Assembly: GCF_000430705.1 (NCBI RefSeq)
Contig: NZ_AUMN01000001.1
Coordinates: forward strand, 186,001 to 250,000
Direction of reading: 5' to 3'
Length of the DNA stretch: 64,000 bases
Source: Arthrobacter castelli DSM 16402
GTDB lineage: Bacteria; Actinomycetota; Actinomycetes; Actinomycetales; Micrococcaceae
Under the pieces are notes generated by a model, which was given only the letters and a program-made list of their open reading frames with translations, did no database searches and had not been told where the DNA came from. The number at the start of each line of letters is the position of its first letter. Position 1 is the first letter of the stretch. Positions 42,609-51,608 of the stretch are shown here, one piece after another. A program made the translations under genes and the position numbers.

Positions 42609-43535
42609 TCACCCGCCGTCGGACAGTGCGGATAGCCCGTCGTATTGCACGCCCGTCATCTCTTCGCTGTGCTCCCACAGCCGGCGGCCGGTTTCTTCGT
42701 CGAGTACCTGCTGTACCGGTGCGGACAAGGTGACACGCCCGCGCAACCCGCCTGCGCCGTCGGGCCCGTAAAAATCCCCGCCGTGGACGTGAGGGGACGC
42801 GGCCGCATACAGGATAGGCAACGCTCCGGCCGATACCGGCTGGCCAATGAGCTGGACCAGGGATGCCATCATCTCTGCAGTGATCCTCCCGCCGCCGGTG
42901 AACAGGCCGGTGCGGGACAGACCCGGGTGGGCCGCCGCGACGGTGACAGTGTCCCCGTTGGCCGCGAGCCGCCGGTTCAACTCCACGGTGTAATAGAGAT
43001 TCGCGATCTTGCTCTGGCCGTAGGCGCCCCACCGCCGGTAACGCCGGGCGCTGTTCATGTCGTCGAAGTCGATCGAACCGCGTCGGTGGGCGAGGCTGGA
43101 GACGGTCACCACCCTGGCGTCCGCCGATTCGCGCAGCTGTGCCAGCAGCAGGCCGCCGAGCGCGAAATGTCCCAGATGGTTGATGCCGAGCTGTTGCTCA
43201 AATCCGTCCTCGGTGCGTCTCAGGTTGGTGGCCATCACCCCGGCGTTATTAACCAGGATGTCGAGCGGCCCGTGCCAGGCTCCGGCGAAGCTGCGCACGG
43301 ACTGCAAGCTGGCCAAGTCCAGTTGGCCGGTGGTGCACACCGCCGAACCTGTCGCCTCGGCCACGTGCTCGAGCGCCCGCTGCCCGCGCTCGGGATTCCT
43401 GCAGGCCAGCATCACCGATGCGCCTTTGGCAGCCAGCGCCAGCGAGGTCTGCAGGCCCAGGCCGCTGTTGGCGCCTGTGACAATGGCGCGCTTTCCGGTC
43501 AGATCCGGAATGCCTTCGGGGGTGAACGTGTGCAT
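42609..43535 (-). CDS. Short-chain dehydrogenase/reductase
   Basis: A 308-residue SDR similar to retinol-dehydrogenase-like actinobacterial oxidoreductases. TGANSGLGLQT is the NAD(P) loop, DILVNNAGVM follows, and Ser (VSSLAH) with YGQSK supply the catalytic Ser-Tyr-Lys. The ATG at 43535 has AGGAG upstream; the longer frame to 43565 lacks one. Substrate unknown; it is convergent with the nad operon. Confidence 0.9.
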   Translation of the reverse strand: MHTFTPEGIPDLTGKRAIVTGANSGLGLQTSLALAAKGASVMLACRNPERGQRALEHVAEATGSAVCTTGQLDLASLQSVRSFAGAWHGPLDILVNNAGVMATNLRRTEDGFEQQLGINHLGHFALGGLLLAQLRESADARVVTVSSLAHRRGSIDFDDMNSARRYRRWGAYGQSKIANLYYTVELNRRLAANGDTVTVAAAHPGLSRTGLFTGGGRITAEMMASLVQLIGQPVSAGALPILYAAASPHVHGGDFYGPDGAGGLRGRVTLSAPVQQVLDEETGRRLWEHSEEMTGVQYDGLSALSDGG

Positions 43536-43650
43536 CGATTCTCCTGATGAGCTCGTCTCCAGCATAGGCCGATACGCTGGACGGAGGGCGCATTAACGTC
43601 CGCCGCATACTGATTCCTGTGTGCGTCAGTCAGCATCAAGGAGCCTGCCG

Positions 43651-44454
43651 ATGGAACGCAACGTCTCCGCCCACCTGTCCTTCACCACTTCGAAGCACAC
43701 GTCGATCGCCATGGCCGTCGCGGTGGCGCGCCTGGGCGGTTACCAGCGAATTGACGAGACCATGGATGTCAGGGTCGACGACGAACCGGCCGAAATGAGC
43801 GAGCTGGCGGATGTGCATGGGGGCAGGATGCATACCCTCAAGCTGGACCAACCGGCGTCGGTCACCGTCGATTACACCGCACGGGTGGTCGGAAGCGCGG
43901 AGCCCGGCCCCGACGCTGAGATGGACCGGATCCGCTATGTACGGCCCAGCCGGTACTGCGAATCCGACAAGCTGCTGCCGTTCGCCTACGCGCAGTTCAA
44001 GGGACTGTCCGGGGCGGACCTGGTCCTCGCCTTGCGGCGGTGGGTGCACGAGGAATTCAGCTATGTGGCGGGTTCCTCACGGCCGACGGACGGGGCGGTG
44101 GAAACGTACCTGCAGCGCCGGGGTGTCTGCCGCGACTACGCGCATGTGGTGATTTCGGTGCTGCGGGCCCGCGACATCCCGGCACGGCTGGCGGCGGTCT
44201 ACGCGCCCGGACTGAGTCCGATGGACTTCCACGCCGTGGTGGAGGCGTACGTGGATGGAACCTGGCAGGCCATCGATGCGACGGGTATGGCTCCGCGCGA
44301 GTCGATGGTGCGGATCAGCACCGGCCGCGACGGCGCCGACACGGCGTTCCTGTCCACCGTCGGCGGCGGGCTGACCTTGAAGCAGATGCGCGTCAACGCC
44401 ACCGTGGACCAGCTGCCATCCGACGACGGCGGGGAACTGGTCCGGTTGCGTTAG
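43651..44454 (+). CDS. Transglutaminase-like cysteine protein
   Basis: A 267-residue protein: an N-terminal beta domain (to ~95) and a transglutaminase/protease core with the triad Cys160 (RGVCRDYAHV), His194 (MDFHAVVEAY) and Asp209 (AIDATG). The family includes proteases and amidases; no partner in an ATP-grasp cluster is present. The ATG has AAGGAG upstream. The target is unknown. Confidence 0.88.
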   Translation: MERNVSAHLSFTTSKHTSIAMAVAVARLGGYQRIDETMDVRVDDEPAEMSELADVHGGRMHTLKLDQPASVTVDYTARVVGSAEPGPDAEMDRIRYVRPSRYCESDKLLPFAYAQFKGLSGADLVLALRRWVHEEFSYVAGSSRPTDGAVETYLQRRGVCRDYAHVVISVLRARDIPARLAAVYAPGLSPMDFHAVVEAYVDGTWQAIDATGMAPRESMVRISTGRDGADTAFLSTVGGGLTLKQMRVNATVDQLPSDDGGELVRLR

Positions 44455-44479
44455 GCACGACGGTGGGGGGAACCGGGTC

Positions 44480-44634
44480 GCCGAGGTAACACCCCGACAC
44501 CGAGGTAGCGCCTGAGCCGTGAGGTGGCGCCCCAACGCCGAGGTAGCGCCTGAGCCGTGAGGTAGCGGGTTGCAACCCGCTGACTCACGGGAAAGCAGCT
44601 ACCTCGGCGTCACGGGAAGGCAGTTACCTCGGGG
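44480..44634. repeat. Repeat block with nested inverted repeats between convergent genes
   Basis: Two 30-bp direct copies at 44500-44529 and 44538-44567 (one mismatch, 38-bp period) run into a cruciform. CGCCGAGGTAGC (44536-44547) pairs with GCTACCTCGGCG (44598-44609), CCGTGAG pairs with CTCACGG, and the centre is the perfect palindrome AGCGGGTTGCAACCCGCT (44564-44581). A bidirectional terminator is likely. Confidence 0.85.
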
Positions 44635-44646
44635 TCGGGACCGGGG

Positions 44647-45183
44647 TTAGTCGCCGATGCTGGCCCGAAGTTTCATCGTCAACGCCTCGAGTTGCGCCAG
44701 TTCATCCTGGCTCAAGGCGCCGCCCACGATCCGCCCGATGGCACGTACATGTTCGCGGCCGATGCTCTTCTGCAGCGCGGCGCCTGCTTCGGTCAACCCG
44801 AGGAGCACGCCTCGATGATCCTCGGGTGCCTGCTTGCGCTCCACCAGGGCCTTGGCTTCGAGCCGTTCGACCATCCGGCTCAGGCTCGGCTGGCTCATCA
44901 GCAACTTGGAGTTCAAGTCGTTCAGGCGCAGCCATCCGGTCGGGCAGCGTGAAAGGTTGAACAGCACGTCATATTCCCGCATGGCCAGGTTTTTGAACGC
45001 GGAGTCGGCCTGCAGCAGCCGCATCACCGACACCTGGGCACGGAAGAGCGACTCCCACGCGTCGGTGGCGGCGCGCAGATGGTCGGTTGATGGGGCCTCC
45101 GACCGGGCAGTATCCCCGGCCGGAGCATCCTGGCGCGTTCCGTCGTCGTTGGCTTTAGCTGGTGACTTGCTGCTGGTTGGCAC
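44647..45183 (-). CDS. MarR-family regulator
   Basis: About 178 residues: winged helix with MREYDVLFNLSRCPTGWLRLNDLNSKLLMSQPSLSRMVERLEAKALVERKQAPEDHRGV, the MarR pattern with the DxR wing. The frame is open to 45225 with no good ribosome site; a GTG at 45183 overlapping the upstream gene's end by 29 bases is preferred but not certain. It is the second gene of an operon with a luciferase-like oxidoreductase and probably controls it. Confidence 0.85.
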   Translation of the reverse strand: MPTSSKSPAKANDDGTRQDAPAGDTARSEAPSTDHLRAATDAWESLFRAQVSVMRLLQADSAFKNLAMREYDVLFNLSRCPTGWLRLNDLNSKLLMSQPSLSRMVERLEAKALVERKQAPEDHRGVLLGLTEAGAALQKSIGREHVRAIGRIVGGALSQDELAQLEALTMKLRASIGD

Positions 45184-46249
45184 GTTCGGCCTTTCTGGTT
45201 TCAAAGGTGGGTGCGTCGGGCACATGAGCCGGCTTCCGGTCTGCGAATTCCTTCCGGAGCGTCGGCAGCACTTCTTCGCCGAACAGGTCCAGCTGCTCCA
45301 GCACAGTCTTCAACGGCAACCCGGCGTGGTCGACCAGGAAGAGCTGGCGCTGATAATCGCCGAAGTACTCCCGGAAGGTCAGCGTCTTCTCGATGACCTC
45401 CTGGGGGCTGCCGACCGTCAGCGGGGTTTGCGCGGTGAAGTCCTCCATGGAAGGTCCGCCGCCGTAGACCGGTGCGTTGTCGAAGTACGGACGGAACTCC
45501 CGGACGGCGTCCTGGGAATTCTTCCGCATGAAGAACTGACCGCCCAGCCCCACGATGGCCTGGTCCGCCGCGCCGTGGCCGTAGTGTTCGTAGCGCTCGC
45601 GGTAGAGGCGGATGAGCTGCATGTAGTGTTCCTTCGGCCAGAAAATGTTGTTGGCGAAGAACCCGTCGCCGTAATACGCGGCCTGCTCGGCGATCTGCGG
45701 GCTGCGGATGGAGCCGTGCCAGACGAACGGCGGCACATCGTCGAGGGGCCGCGGCGTGGACATGAAGCCCTGCAGTGGTGTGCGGTGCTTGCCCTGCCAG
45801 TTCACCACGTCCTCGTCCCACAGCCGCCGCAGCAGGTGGTAGTTCTCCACGGCCAGCTCAATGCCCTTCTGGATGTCCTTGCCGAACCAGGGATAGACCG
45901 GGGGAGTGTTGCCGCGGCCCATCACCAGATCCACCCGACCGTCGGCGAGGTGCTGGAGCATGGCGTAGTCCTCGGCGATCTTCACCGGGTCGTTGGTGGT
46001 GATCAGCGTGGTGGCGGTGGAGAGGATGATCCGCTCGGTCTGCGCCGCGATGTAGCCCAGCAGGGTGGTCGGGGAGCTGGCGAAGAACGGCGGATTGTGG
46101 TGCTCGCCGGTGGCATAGACGTCCATGCCGATCTCTTCGACCTTCCTGGCGATGGCGACGGCGGACTTAATCCGCTCCTGCTCGGTAGGGGTCTTCCCGG
46201 TGGTGGGATCCCGGGTGATATCGGAAACTGAAAATACGCCGATCTGCAT
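45155..46249 (-). CDS. Luciferase-like monooxygenase (LLM class flavin-dependent oxidoreductase)
   Basis: A 364-residue TIM-barrel flavin enzyme. MQIGVFSVSDITRDPTTGKT, IGMDVYATGEHHNPPF and DLVMGRGNTPPVYPWFGKD resemble the CE1758-type FMN-dependent LLM subgroup. F420 use is less likely but not excluded. The ATG at 46249 has AGGA upstream; the frame to 46351 is not needed. Substrate unknown. It leads an operon with the marR gene. Confidence 0.88.
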   Translation of the reverse strand: MQIGVFSVSDITRDPTTGKTPTEQERIKSAVAIARKVEEIGMDVYATGEHHNPPFFASSPTTLLGYIAAQTERIILSTATTLITTNDPVKIAEDYAMLQHLADGRVDLVMGRGNTPPVYPWFGKDIQKGIELAVENYHLLRRLWDEDVVNWQGKHRTPLQGFMSTPRPLDDVPPFVWHGSIRSPQIAEQAAYYGDGFFANNIFWPKEHYMQLIRLYRERYEHYGHGAADQAIVGLGGQFFMRKNSQDAVREFRPYFDNAPVYGGGPSMEDFTAQTPLTVGSPQEVIEKTLTFREYFGDYQRQLFLVDHAGLPLKTVLEQLDLFGEEVLPTLRKEFADRKPAHVPDAPTFETRKAERANQQQVTS

Positions 46250-46290
46250 GGAAGTCCTTTCAATGCCCGGCCGTGCCACCGGGAAAGTGT

Positions 46291-46302
46291 ATGCGTTTGC
46301 AT
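46291..46302. promoter_or_regulatory. Candidate MarR operator
   Basis: ATGC-GTTT-GCAT, an inverted repeat with 4-base arms, lies 42 bases upstream of the luciferase-like gene. The wider context TGTATGCGTTTGCATC fits a MarR-type site. Binding by the MarR encoded in the operon is inference. Confidence 0.45.
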
Positions 46303-46359
46303 CTAATCCAACAGTACCCTGCCGTTGTTTGTTCCCGCCATCGTCCGGCAATGTTCCCG

Positions 46360-46656
46360 CTACGCGTCATCGCTGGCGATAATTCGTCTCCGTGCCGTGA
46401 GCAGCTCCAGCTCCGGCCGGTAGGCAACAAATTGTTCGACGGCGTCGAGCACCTCAACGGCGTGGGCACGGCTCGCTGCCACCAGACCGGCACCGACCAC
46501 GGACCGGCGGTACAGATCCTGGGCATCAACTTCAGCCACCGATACCGAATACTTCCGGCGCACGTCACTGATGATCGGACGTATCACCGACCGTTTGCCC
46601 TTCAGGGAGTGGACGTCGCCCAGCAGCACGTCCAGCTCAATCCATCCGATCCACAT
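46360..46656 (-). CDS. DUF503 family protein
   Basis: A 98-residue protein with the DUF503 signature: WIGWIELDVLLGDVHSLKGKRSVIRPI, then VAEVDAQDLYRRSVVGAGLVA. Members are often near rbfA and translation factors, but here it stands alone next to a phosphoribosyltransferase. The ATG at 46656 has GGGAG upstream. Function unknown. Confidence 0.9.
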   Translation of the reverse strand: MWIGWIELDVLLGDVHSLKGKRSVIRPIISDVRRKYSVSVAEVDAQDLYRRSVVGAGLVAASRAHAVEVLDAVEQFVAYRPELELLTARRRIIASDDA

Positions 46657-46766
46657 GCGTGCTCCCAGCCGACCTCCATGGGCAATCAATCCTTCGTCCA
46701 CTATACAAAGTCCCCTTACGACCGGGTACGGTGAAGATGTGACCACCTGCACCAAGGAGGTGCGTG

Positions 46767-47438
46767 ATGCCGCGTTTCCACGACCGGAAGCAGGCCGGCA
46801 TTGAGCTGGCCGCGGAGCTGAAGAATGTGTTGTCCGGCACGTCGGACGAATCCAACGACCGCCCGCTGGTCCTGGCCTTGCCTCGGGGCGGATTGCCGGT
46901 GGCGGCCGAGGCGGCCGAGCTGCTGAACGCCGAACTCGATGTCCTGGTGGTGCGCAAGGTCGGCGTGCCGGCGCATCCGGAATTGGCCATGGGCGCGCTG
47001 GCCATGCTGGCCGGTTCCGTTGAAACGGTGCGCAATGAGACGGTGTTGCAGCAGTTGCCCGGCGCCGGTGATCCTGGCGGCGAGTTCGACACAGTTGCCG
47101 CCGGGGAACGGGACGAACTGGAGCGCCGCAATGAACTGTACCGGCAGGGCAGACCGCCGGTGCGGGTGGACGGACGCACCGTGATCATCATCGACGACGG
47201 GCTGGCCACCGGGTCCACCATGAAGGCGGCCTTGACCGCTGCCCGCCGGTTCAAGCCTCACCGCCTGGTCGCCGCGGTTCCGGTCGGGGCCCGGCAGACC
47301 TGTATCGAGCTGGAGGAACTGGCGGACGACGTCGTTGGCATCTTCGTCACGGACGCGCTGGGTTCGGTGGGATCCGCCTACCGCGACTTTGGCCAGACCA
47401 GCAACGAGGAAGTCCAGGTAATCTTAAGCCGCCATTAG
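46767..47438 (+). CDS. Phosphoribosyltransferase family protein
   Basis: A 223-residue protein with the PRTase PRPP-binding motif VIIIDDGLATGST (139-151) and the early RKVGVPAHPELAMGA block found in the subgroup annotated as predicted phosphoribosyltransferases, often fused to dienelactone hydrolase domains; here the domain is single. The ATG has AGGAGG 6 bases upstream. The base substrate is unknown. Confidence 0.88.
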   Translation: MPRFHDRKQAGIELAAELKNVLSGTSDESNDRPLVLALPRGGLPVAAEAAELLNAELDVLVVRKVGVPAHPELAMGALAMLAGSVETVRNETVLQQLPGAGDPGGEFDTVAAGERDELERRNELYRQGRPPVRVDGRTVIIIDDGLATGSTMKAALTAARRFKPHRLVAAVPVGARQTCIELEELADDVVGIFVTDALGSVGSAYRDFGQTSNEEVQVILSRH

Positions 47439-47458
47439 CTGCTTGGCGGCGCGGAACA

Positions 47459-48964
47459 CTACAGTTGCAGGGTTTTGGCCGTCTCGGCCATGATCTCCCG
47501 GGCCAACTCCGGATTCTCATTCAGCCGGATGCCGTAGCCGGGAATCATGTCCTTCAGCTTCGGTTCCCAGGACTCGAACTGTGCCGGGAAGCACCGCTTG
47601 AGCATGCCGAACATGATCGGCGCTGCGGTGGAAGCGCCGGGGGAGGCTCCCAGCAACGCGCCGATAGAGCCATCGGCGGCGGTGATCATCTCGGTGCCGA
47701 ATTGCAGCACGCCGCCCTTCCTGGGGTCCTTCTTGATCACCTGGACGCGCTGGCCGGCGGTGATCAGTTCCCAGTCGCCGGACTTGGCTTCCGGGTAGAA
47801 ATCGCGCAGGCTCTCGTCCTTCGACGCGCGGCTCTTGAGCACCTCGCTGATCAGGTACTTGGTCAGTCCCAGGTTGTCCTTGCCGGCCGCCAGCATCGGG
47901 ATCATGTTGGACGGGCGCAGCGACATTGGCAGGTCCATCAACGAGCCCCGCTTGAGGAACTTGGTGGAGAAACCGGCGTACGGGCCGAAGAGCAGTGAAC
48001 GCTTTCCATTGACGTAGCGAGTATCCAGGTGCGGCACCGACATCGGTGGGGCGCCGACGGATGCCTGACCGTAGACCTTTGCCAGGTGCTGGTCGACGAT
48101 GTCGCTGTTGGTGCAGCGCATGAATTGACCGGCGACAGGGAAGCCCCCGAAGCCCTTGCCTTCTTCGATGCCGGTGCGCTGCAGCAGGTGCAATGCGCCG
48201 CCTCCGGCACCGATGAAGACGAACCGGGCGCGCACCGTATATTTCTCCCCGGTGGCGCGGTCCTCGACCGAGACTTCCCACCGGCCGTCGCTGCCGCGTT
48301 CCACGTCGGTGACATCAGTGCCGAAGTTCAGGCCGACGTCGTTCTTCTCCAGATAGCCGATCAGCTCGCGGGTCAGTGCCCCGAAGTCAATGTCGGTGCC
48401 GCCCGGCACGCGGGAGGCCGCGACGCGCTGTGAGCTGTCCCGGCCCGACATCAGCAGCGGTGCCCAGTCGGAGACCGTGGCGGGATCCTCGGTGTGTTCG
48501 ATGCCCTCGAACAGCGGCTGCGGCTTCAGCGCCTCGTAGCGGCGGCGCAGGTACTCGGCGCCGTCGTCGCCCCACACGAAACTCATGTGGGGCAGCGGGT
48601 TGATGAACTTTTTGGGGGACCCGATGTGCCCATTGGCCACCATATGAGACCAGAACTGGCGCGAGACCTGGAACTGTTCATTGATGCCGACCGCCTTGGC
48701 CGGGTCCACGGAACCGTCGGGGCCGGCGGGGGTGTAGTTCAGCTCGCACAAGGCGGAGTGGCCGGTTCCCGCGTTGTTCCAGGGATCGGAACTTTCCATC
48801 CCGGCGCGGTCCAGTCGTTCGAAGAGCCTGATGTCCCACTCCGGCTCGAGCTGGCGGATAATTGAACCCAGCGTGGCACTCATGGTGCCTCCGCCAATGA
48901 GGACGACGTCGGCAGTGCCGGCAGGGTTTACGGAATGGGTTCTGGCAGTCAAATTCTTCTCCAT
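47459..48964 (-). CDS. mqo: Malate:quinone oxidoreductase
   Basis: A 501-residue FAD membrane-associated enzyme oxidising malate to oxaloacetate with quinone, an alternative to malate dehydrogenase in the citrate cycle. [26 protein letters not shown], the [17 protein letters not shown] active-site block and [13 protein letters not shown] near the end are characteristic. Length normal for actinobacterial Mqo. Confidence 0.97.
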   Translation of the reverse strand: MEKNLTARTHSVNPAGTADVVLIGGGTMSATLGSIIRQLEPEWDIRLFERLDRAGMESSDPWNNAGTGHSALCELNYTPAGPDGSVDPAKAVGINEQFQVSRQFWSHMVANGHIGSPKKFINPLPHMSFVWGDDGAEYLRRRYEALKPQPLFEGIEHTEDPATVSDWAPLLMSGRDSSQRVAASRVPGGTDIDFGALTRELIGYLEKNDVGLNFGTDVTDVERGSDGRWEVSVEDRATGEKYTVRARFVFIGAGGGALHLLQRTGIEEGKGFGGFPVAGQFMRCTNSDIVDQHLAKVYGQASVGAPPMSVPHLDTRYVNGKRSLLFGPYAGFSTKFLKRGSLMDLPMSLRPSNMIPMLAAGKDNLGLTKYLISEVLKSRASKDESLRDFYPEAKSGDWELITAGQRVQVIKKDPRKGGVLQFGTEMITAADGSIGALLGASPGASTAAPIMFGMLKRCFPAQFESWEPKLKDMIPGYGIRLNENPELAREIMAETAKTLQL

Positions 48965-49042
48965 TAGCAACGCGGCTGGCCCTTATGAGCGTACCGCGCG
49001 GTGCGGCGGAACCCTAAATCCCGCCCCGGTCCGGTCTGCACT

Positions 49043-50743
49043 CTACTCAGTCAGGACGATCTCATTGAAGACCTCGTCGAGCACCGGGCTGACGGGGTAG
49101 CTCTCGACCCTGGGCGAGAGGGCCAGCGCCGAAATCGGGAAGGCCAGCGGAACCGCCGGGACCTGCGCGCTGATCTCCGTTTCGATGTTCTGGTAAACCT
49201 TTGTCCGTTGTTCGCCGGCCGGCAAAGTACGAGCCCTGTCGATCATGCTGAACAGGTGCTCGTTGGTGAAGCCGAACTCCTCGGACTCGCTGCCGAACAG
49301 CGGCCCGACAAAATTGTCAGGATCCTGGTAACTGCCGCTCCAGCCGAGTAAATGCAGCCCGTGTGGGCTGTTCGACTGCACCTTCTGCAGGTAACCGTCA
49401 GACCACTCGATCGGGACGGGCTTGAGATTGAATCCGGCGGCGGTCAGTTGGCGGCTGAGCAGGGCATACACCCGTTCGGGCCGCGGCAGGTACGCGCGGC
49501 TGACGTCGAGCGGATAGTAGAAGGGGATCTCGCCGCCGTCGTAGCTGGACTCCTCCAACAGCTTCCGGGCCTTTTCGGGATCGTGCTCGTACTGGGCCGC
49601 CTGAGGCGCCGTGATATCGAACAGCTGCGGCAGGAAACTGCCTGCCGGTTCGGTGCCGTCGATGAAGAGGGTATCCACGAGCTGCTGCTTGTCGATTGCA
49701 TGGGCGAGCGCTTGGCGTACTTTCGGATCGTCGAGGGCCCCGAAATCCTGGTTGATGCCCATGTACAGCACCGAGAACGGGTCCCTCAACAGCACCTTCA
49801 TTCCGGCCTTGGCCAGTGGCTCGAAGGTATCGGCAGTGACCAGGTCGTACCCGTCGATCCGGCCGTCCTTGAGTGCCTCCTGCCGCAGCGCGGCGTCGGA
49901 CATGGTGGTGAAGATGATCTTGCGGATCTGCCCCCGGTCGCCCCAATAGTCCTTGTAGGACTTCAGCACGACGTCGTCGCCGGACCATGATTCGAAGGTG
50001 TACGGTCCGGTGCCCACCGGGTGCAGCCCGTACGCTGACAGCCGGTGGCCGTCGCGCTGGTGGTTCAACACGTCTGCGTGGCCGGCCTTCAACGCGGCGG
50101 GAGAGGAAATTCCGAACGCCGGCATGGTCAGCGCCGGCAGCAGTCCGGTGTAGCGCTCGTTGAGTTCCAGGGTGAATTTGTGCTCCCCCTGAACCACGCA
50201 GTCCTGGTATGCGGATAGGTCGGGCGCATTGGCAAACGCCTTGAACACTGTCTGGAACTGCAGGCTGGACCGTTCGTCCCGGACGGAGCCCGGCAGCGTG
50301 AACCAGCGTTCGAAATTGAAGCAGACGGCCTCGGCGTCGAACTCGGCGCCGTCATGGAAAGTGACGCCGTCGCGCAGTTCGAAGGTGTAGCTGCGTCCGC
50401 CATCACTTCTGGACCAGTCCGTAGCCAGCTGCGGCACGGGTTCACCGGTCACCGGGTCGACGGTGACAAGCGTTTCCAGAATCTGCCGGGTGACCCGGTA
50501 GGAGGCGTTATCGACCTCGATGGCGGGATCCAGCCCGGCCGGATCCGCAGCGGTGGCGAAAGTAAACGTGGTGTCCACCTTCGGTTCGGTGCCGGGCTCG
50601 ACGGCGGCCGCTGAGGAGGTCTGCTCCTGGACCTGCGGTGGGGGAGTATCGGGGGTGCACGCTGCGAGAGTCAACGCCGTTGCGGCCGCCGTCACAATGG
50701 CAGTCACTGCTGTCGGCGCGCGACCGCATCCGGTACGTCGCAC
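49043..50743 (-). CDS. ABC transporter substrate-binding lipoprotein (peptide/nickel type), orphan
   Basis: A 566-residue family 5 solute-binding protein. The signal peptide ends in the lipobox LAAC (Cys29); LATDWSRSDGGRSYTFELRDGVTFHDG and the late PLFGSESEEFGFTNEHL are typical. It begins with GTG. No permease or ATPase gene lies on either side, so the transporter partners must be elsewhere. Peptide, opine, nickel and sugar ligands cannot be told apart. Confidence 0.9.
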   Translation of the reverse strand: MRRTGCGRAPTAVTAIVTAAATALTLAACTPDTPPPQVQEQTSSAAAVEPGTEPKVDTTFTFATAADPAGLDPAIEVDNASYRVTRQILETLVTVDPVTGEPVPQLATDWSRSDGGRSYTFELRDGVTFHDGAEFDAEAVCFNFERWFTLPGSVRDERSSLQFQTVFKAFANAPDLSAYQDCVVQGEHKFTLELNERYTGLLPALTMPAFGISSPAALKAGHADVLNHQRDGHRLSAYGLHPVGTGPYTFESWSGDDVVLKSYKDYWGDRGQIRKIIFTTMSDAALRQEALKDGRIDGYDLVTADTFEPLAKAGMKVLLRDPFSVLYMGINQDFGALDDPKVRQALAHAIDKQQLVDTLFIDGTEPAGSFLPQLFDITAPQAAQYEHDPEKARKLLEESSYDGGEIPFYYPLDVSRAYLPRPERVYALLSRQLTAAGFNLKPVPIEWSDGYLQKVQSNSPHGLHLLGWSGSYQDPDNFVGPLFGSESEEFGFTNEHLFSMIDRARTLPAGEQRTKVYQNIETEISAQVPAVPLAFPISALALSPRVESYPVSPVLDEVFNEIVLTE

Positions 50744-50802
50744 CGCGCCACCACCCCGTTCGGCTTGGAAACTATTTTGCTCAGTTTAGGTGAAAGGGGG
50801 AG

Positions 50803-50884
50803 TGCGCGAGGCGGGACTTGAACCCGCACGTCCGAAGACACCAGAACCTAAATCTGGCGTGTATACCAATTTCACCACTCGCGC
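50803..50884 (-). tRNA. tRNA-Leu (anticodon TAG)
   Basis: Minus-strand cloverleaf with 7-bp acceptor (GCGCGAG/CTCGCGC), anticodon stem CCAGA/TCTGG around TTTAGGT (anticodon TAG), a long class II variable arm (TGTCTTCGGACG) and T-arm GCGGGTTCAAGTCCCGC. CCA is not encoded. Confidence 0.95.
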
Positions 50885-51021
50885 TCTGCAGTCCTGCGGC
50901 GCGGACCGTGCCACACACCGCGGACGAGCATAAGTCTACCCGCTGCCGTCGTCGGCCTGCTGCGGCCGGCCCGGACCGCCGTCGTCGCCCTGGTGCGGCA
51001 GTTCCCGGCCGGCACAGGGGA

Positions 51022-51492
51022 TCAGTCGAGGCCCAGGTCCCGCCGCAGCTTGTTCACATGGCCCTTGGCGCGGACGTTGTATTGTGCCAGTGCCACTTTG
51101 CCCTCGGCGTCGACCACGACGGTGGACCGGATCAGGCCCTGGGTGACCTTGCCATAGTTGTTCTTCTCCCCCCAGGCGCCCCATGCCTCCGCGACGGAAT
51201 GGTCCTCATCCGAGAGCAGCGGGAAGTTCAGCGACTGATCTTCGGTGAACTTGGCGATCTTCTTGGCCGGGTCCGGGGAGATGCCCAAAACGGTATATCC
51301 GGCCGACTTGAGGGAATTGAGGTTGTCACGGAAATCGCAGGCCTCTGTGGTGCACCCCGGTGTGGCCGCGGCGGGGTAGAAGTACACCACCACATTGCCG
51401 CCGCGGTAATCGGCGAGTGAAACCGTCCCACCCGTGGCGTCGTCGAGCGTGAAGTCCGGGGCGGTGTCCCCTGTTGAAAGTCGGTTGCTCAT
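51022..51492 (-). CDS. bcp: Thioredoxin-dependent peroxiredoxin, BCP type
   Basis: A 156-residue 2-Cys atypical peroxiredoxin: peroxidatic Cys47 and resolving Cys52 in ATPGCTTEACDFRDN. Length normal. AGGAAGGA precedes the ATG. It reduces peroxides with thioredoxin. It is divergent from a marR gene, a frequent arrangement for oxidant-responsive pairs, so the MarR may regulate it. Confidence 0.95.
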   Translation of the reverse strand: MSNRLSTGDTAPDFTLDDATGGTVSLADYRGGNVVVYFYPAAATPGCTTEACDFRDNLNSLKSAGYTVLGISPDPAKKIAKFTEDQSLNFPLLSDEDHSVAEAWGAWGEKNNYGKVTQGLIRSTVVVDAEGKVALAQYNVRAKGHVNKLRRDLGLD

Positions 51493-51545
51493 GGATCCTT
51501 CCTGGTGACCGGTGGGGCGGGTGTTGCTACAATAAAAATTGGAAA

Positions 51546-51597
51546 ATATGTAAGGTTACTTAGCAGTTCTAGCCAATTTCGCCCATATGTCAGGTTA
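51546..51597. promoter_or_regulatory. Direct repeat in the bcp-marR divergent promoter
   Basis: ATATGTAAGGTTA (51546-51558) and ATATGTCAGGTTA (51585-51597) differ by one base and lie 39 bp apart in an AT-rich spacer. The second overlaps the -10-like TATAGT (51596-51601) of marR. A regulator site is plausible. Confidence 0.5.
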
Positions 51598-51608
51598 TAG
51601 TGGCAAGT

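Noticed and set aside
44480-44634. Possible CRISPR array
   Set aside because: Only two direct copies with an 8-bp gap, no regular unique spacers and no cas genes; the block is a palindromic repeat.
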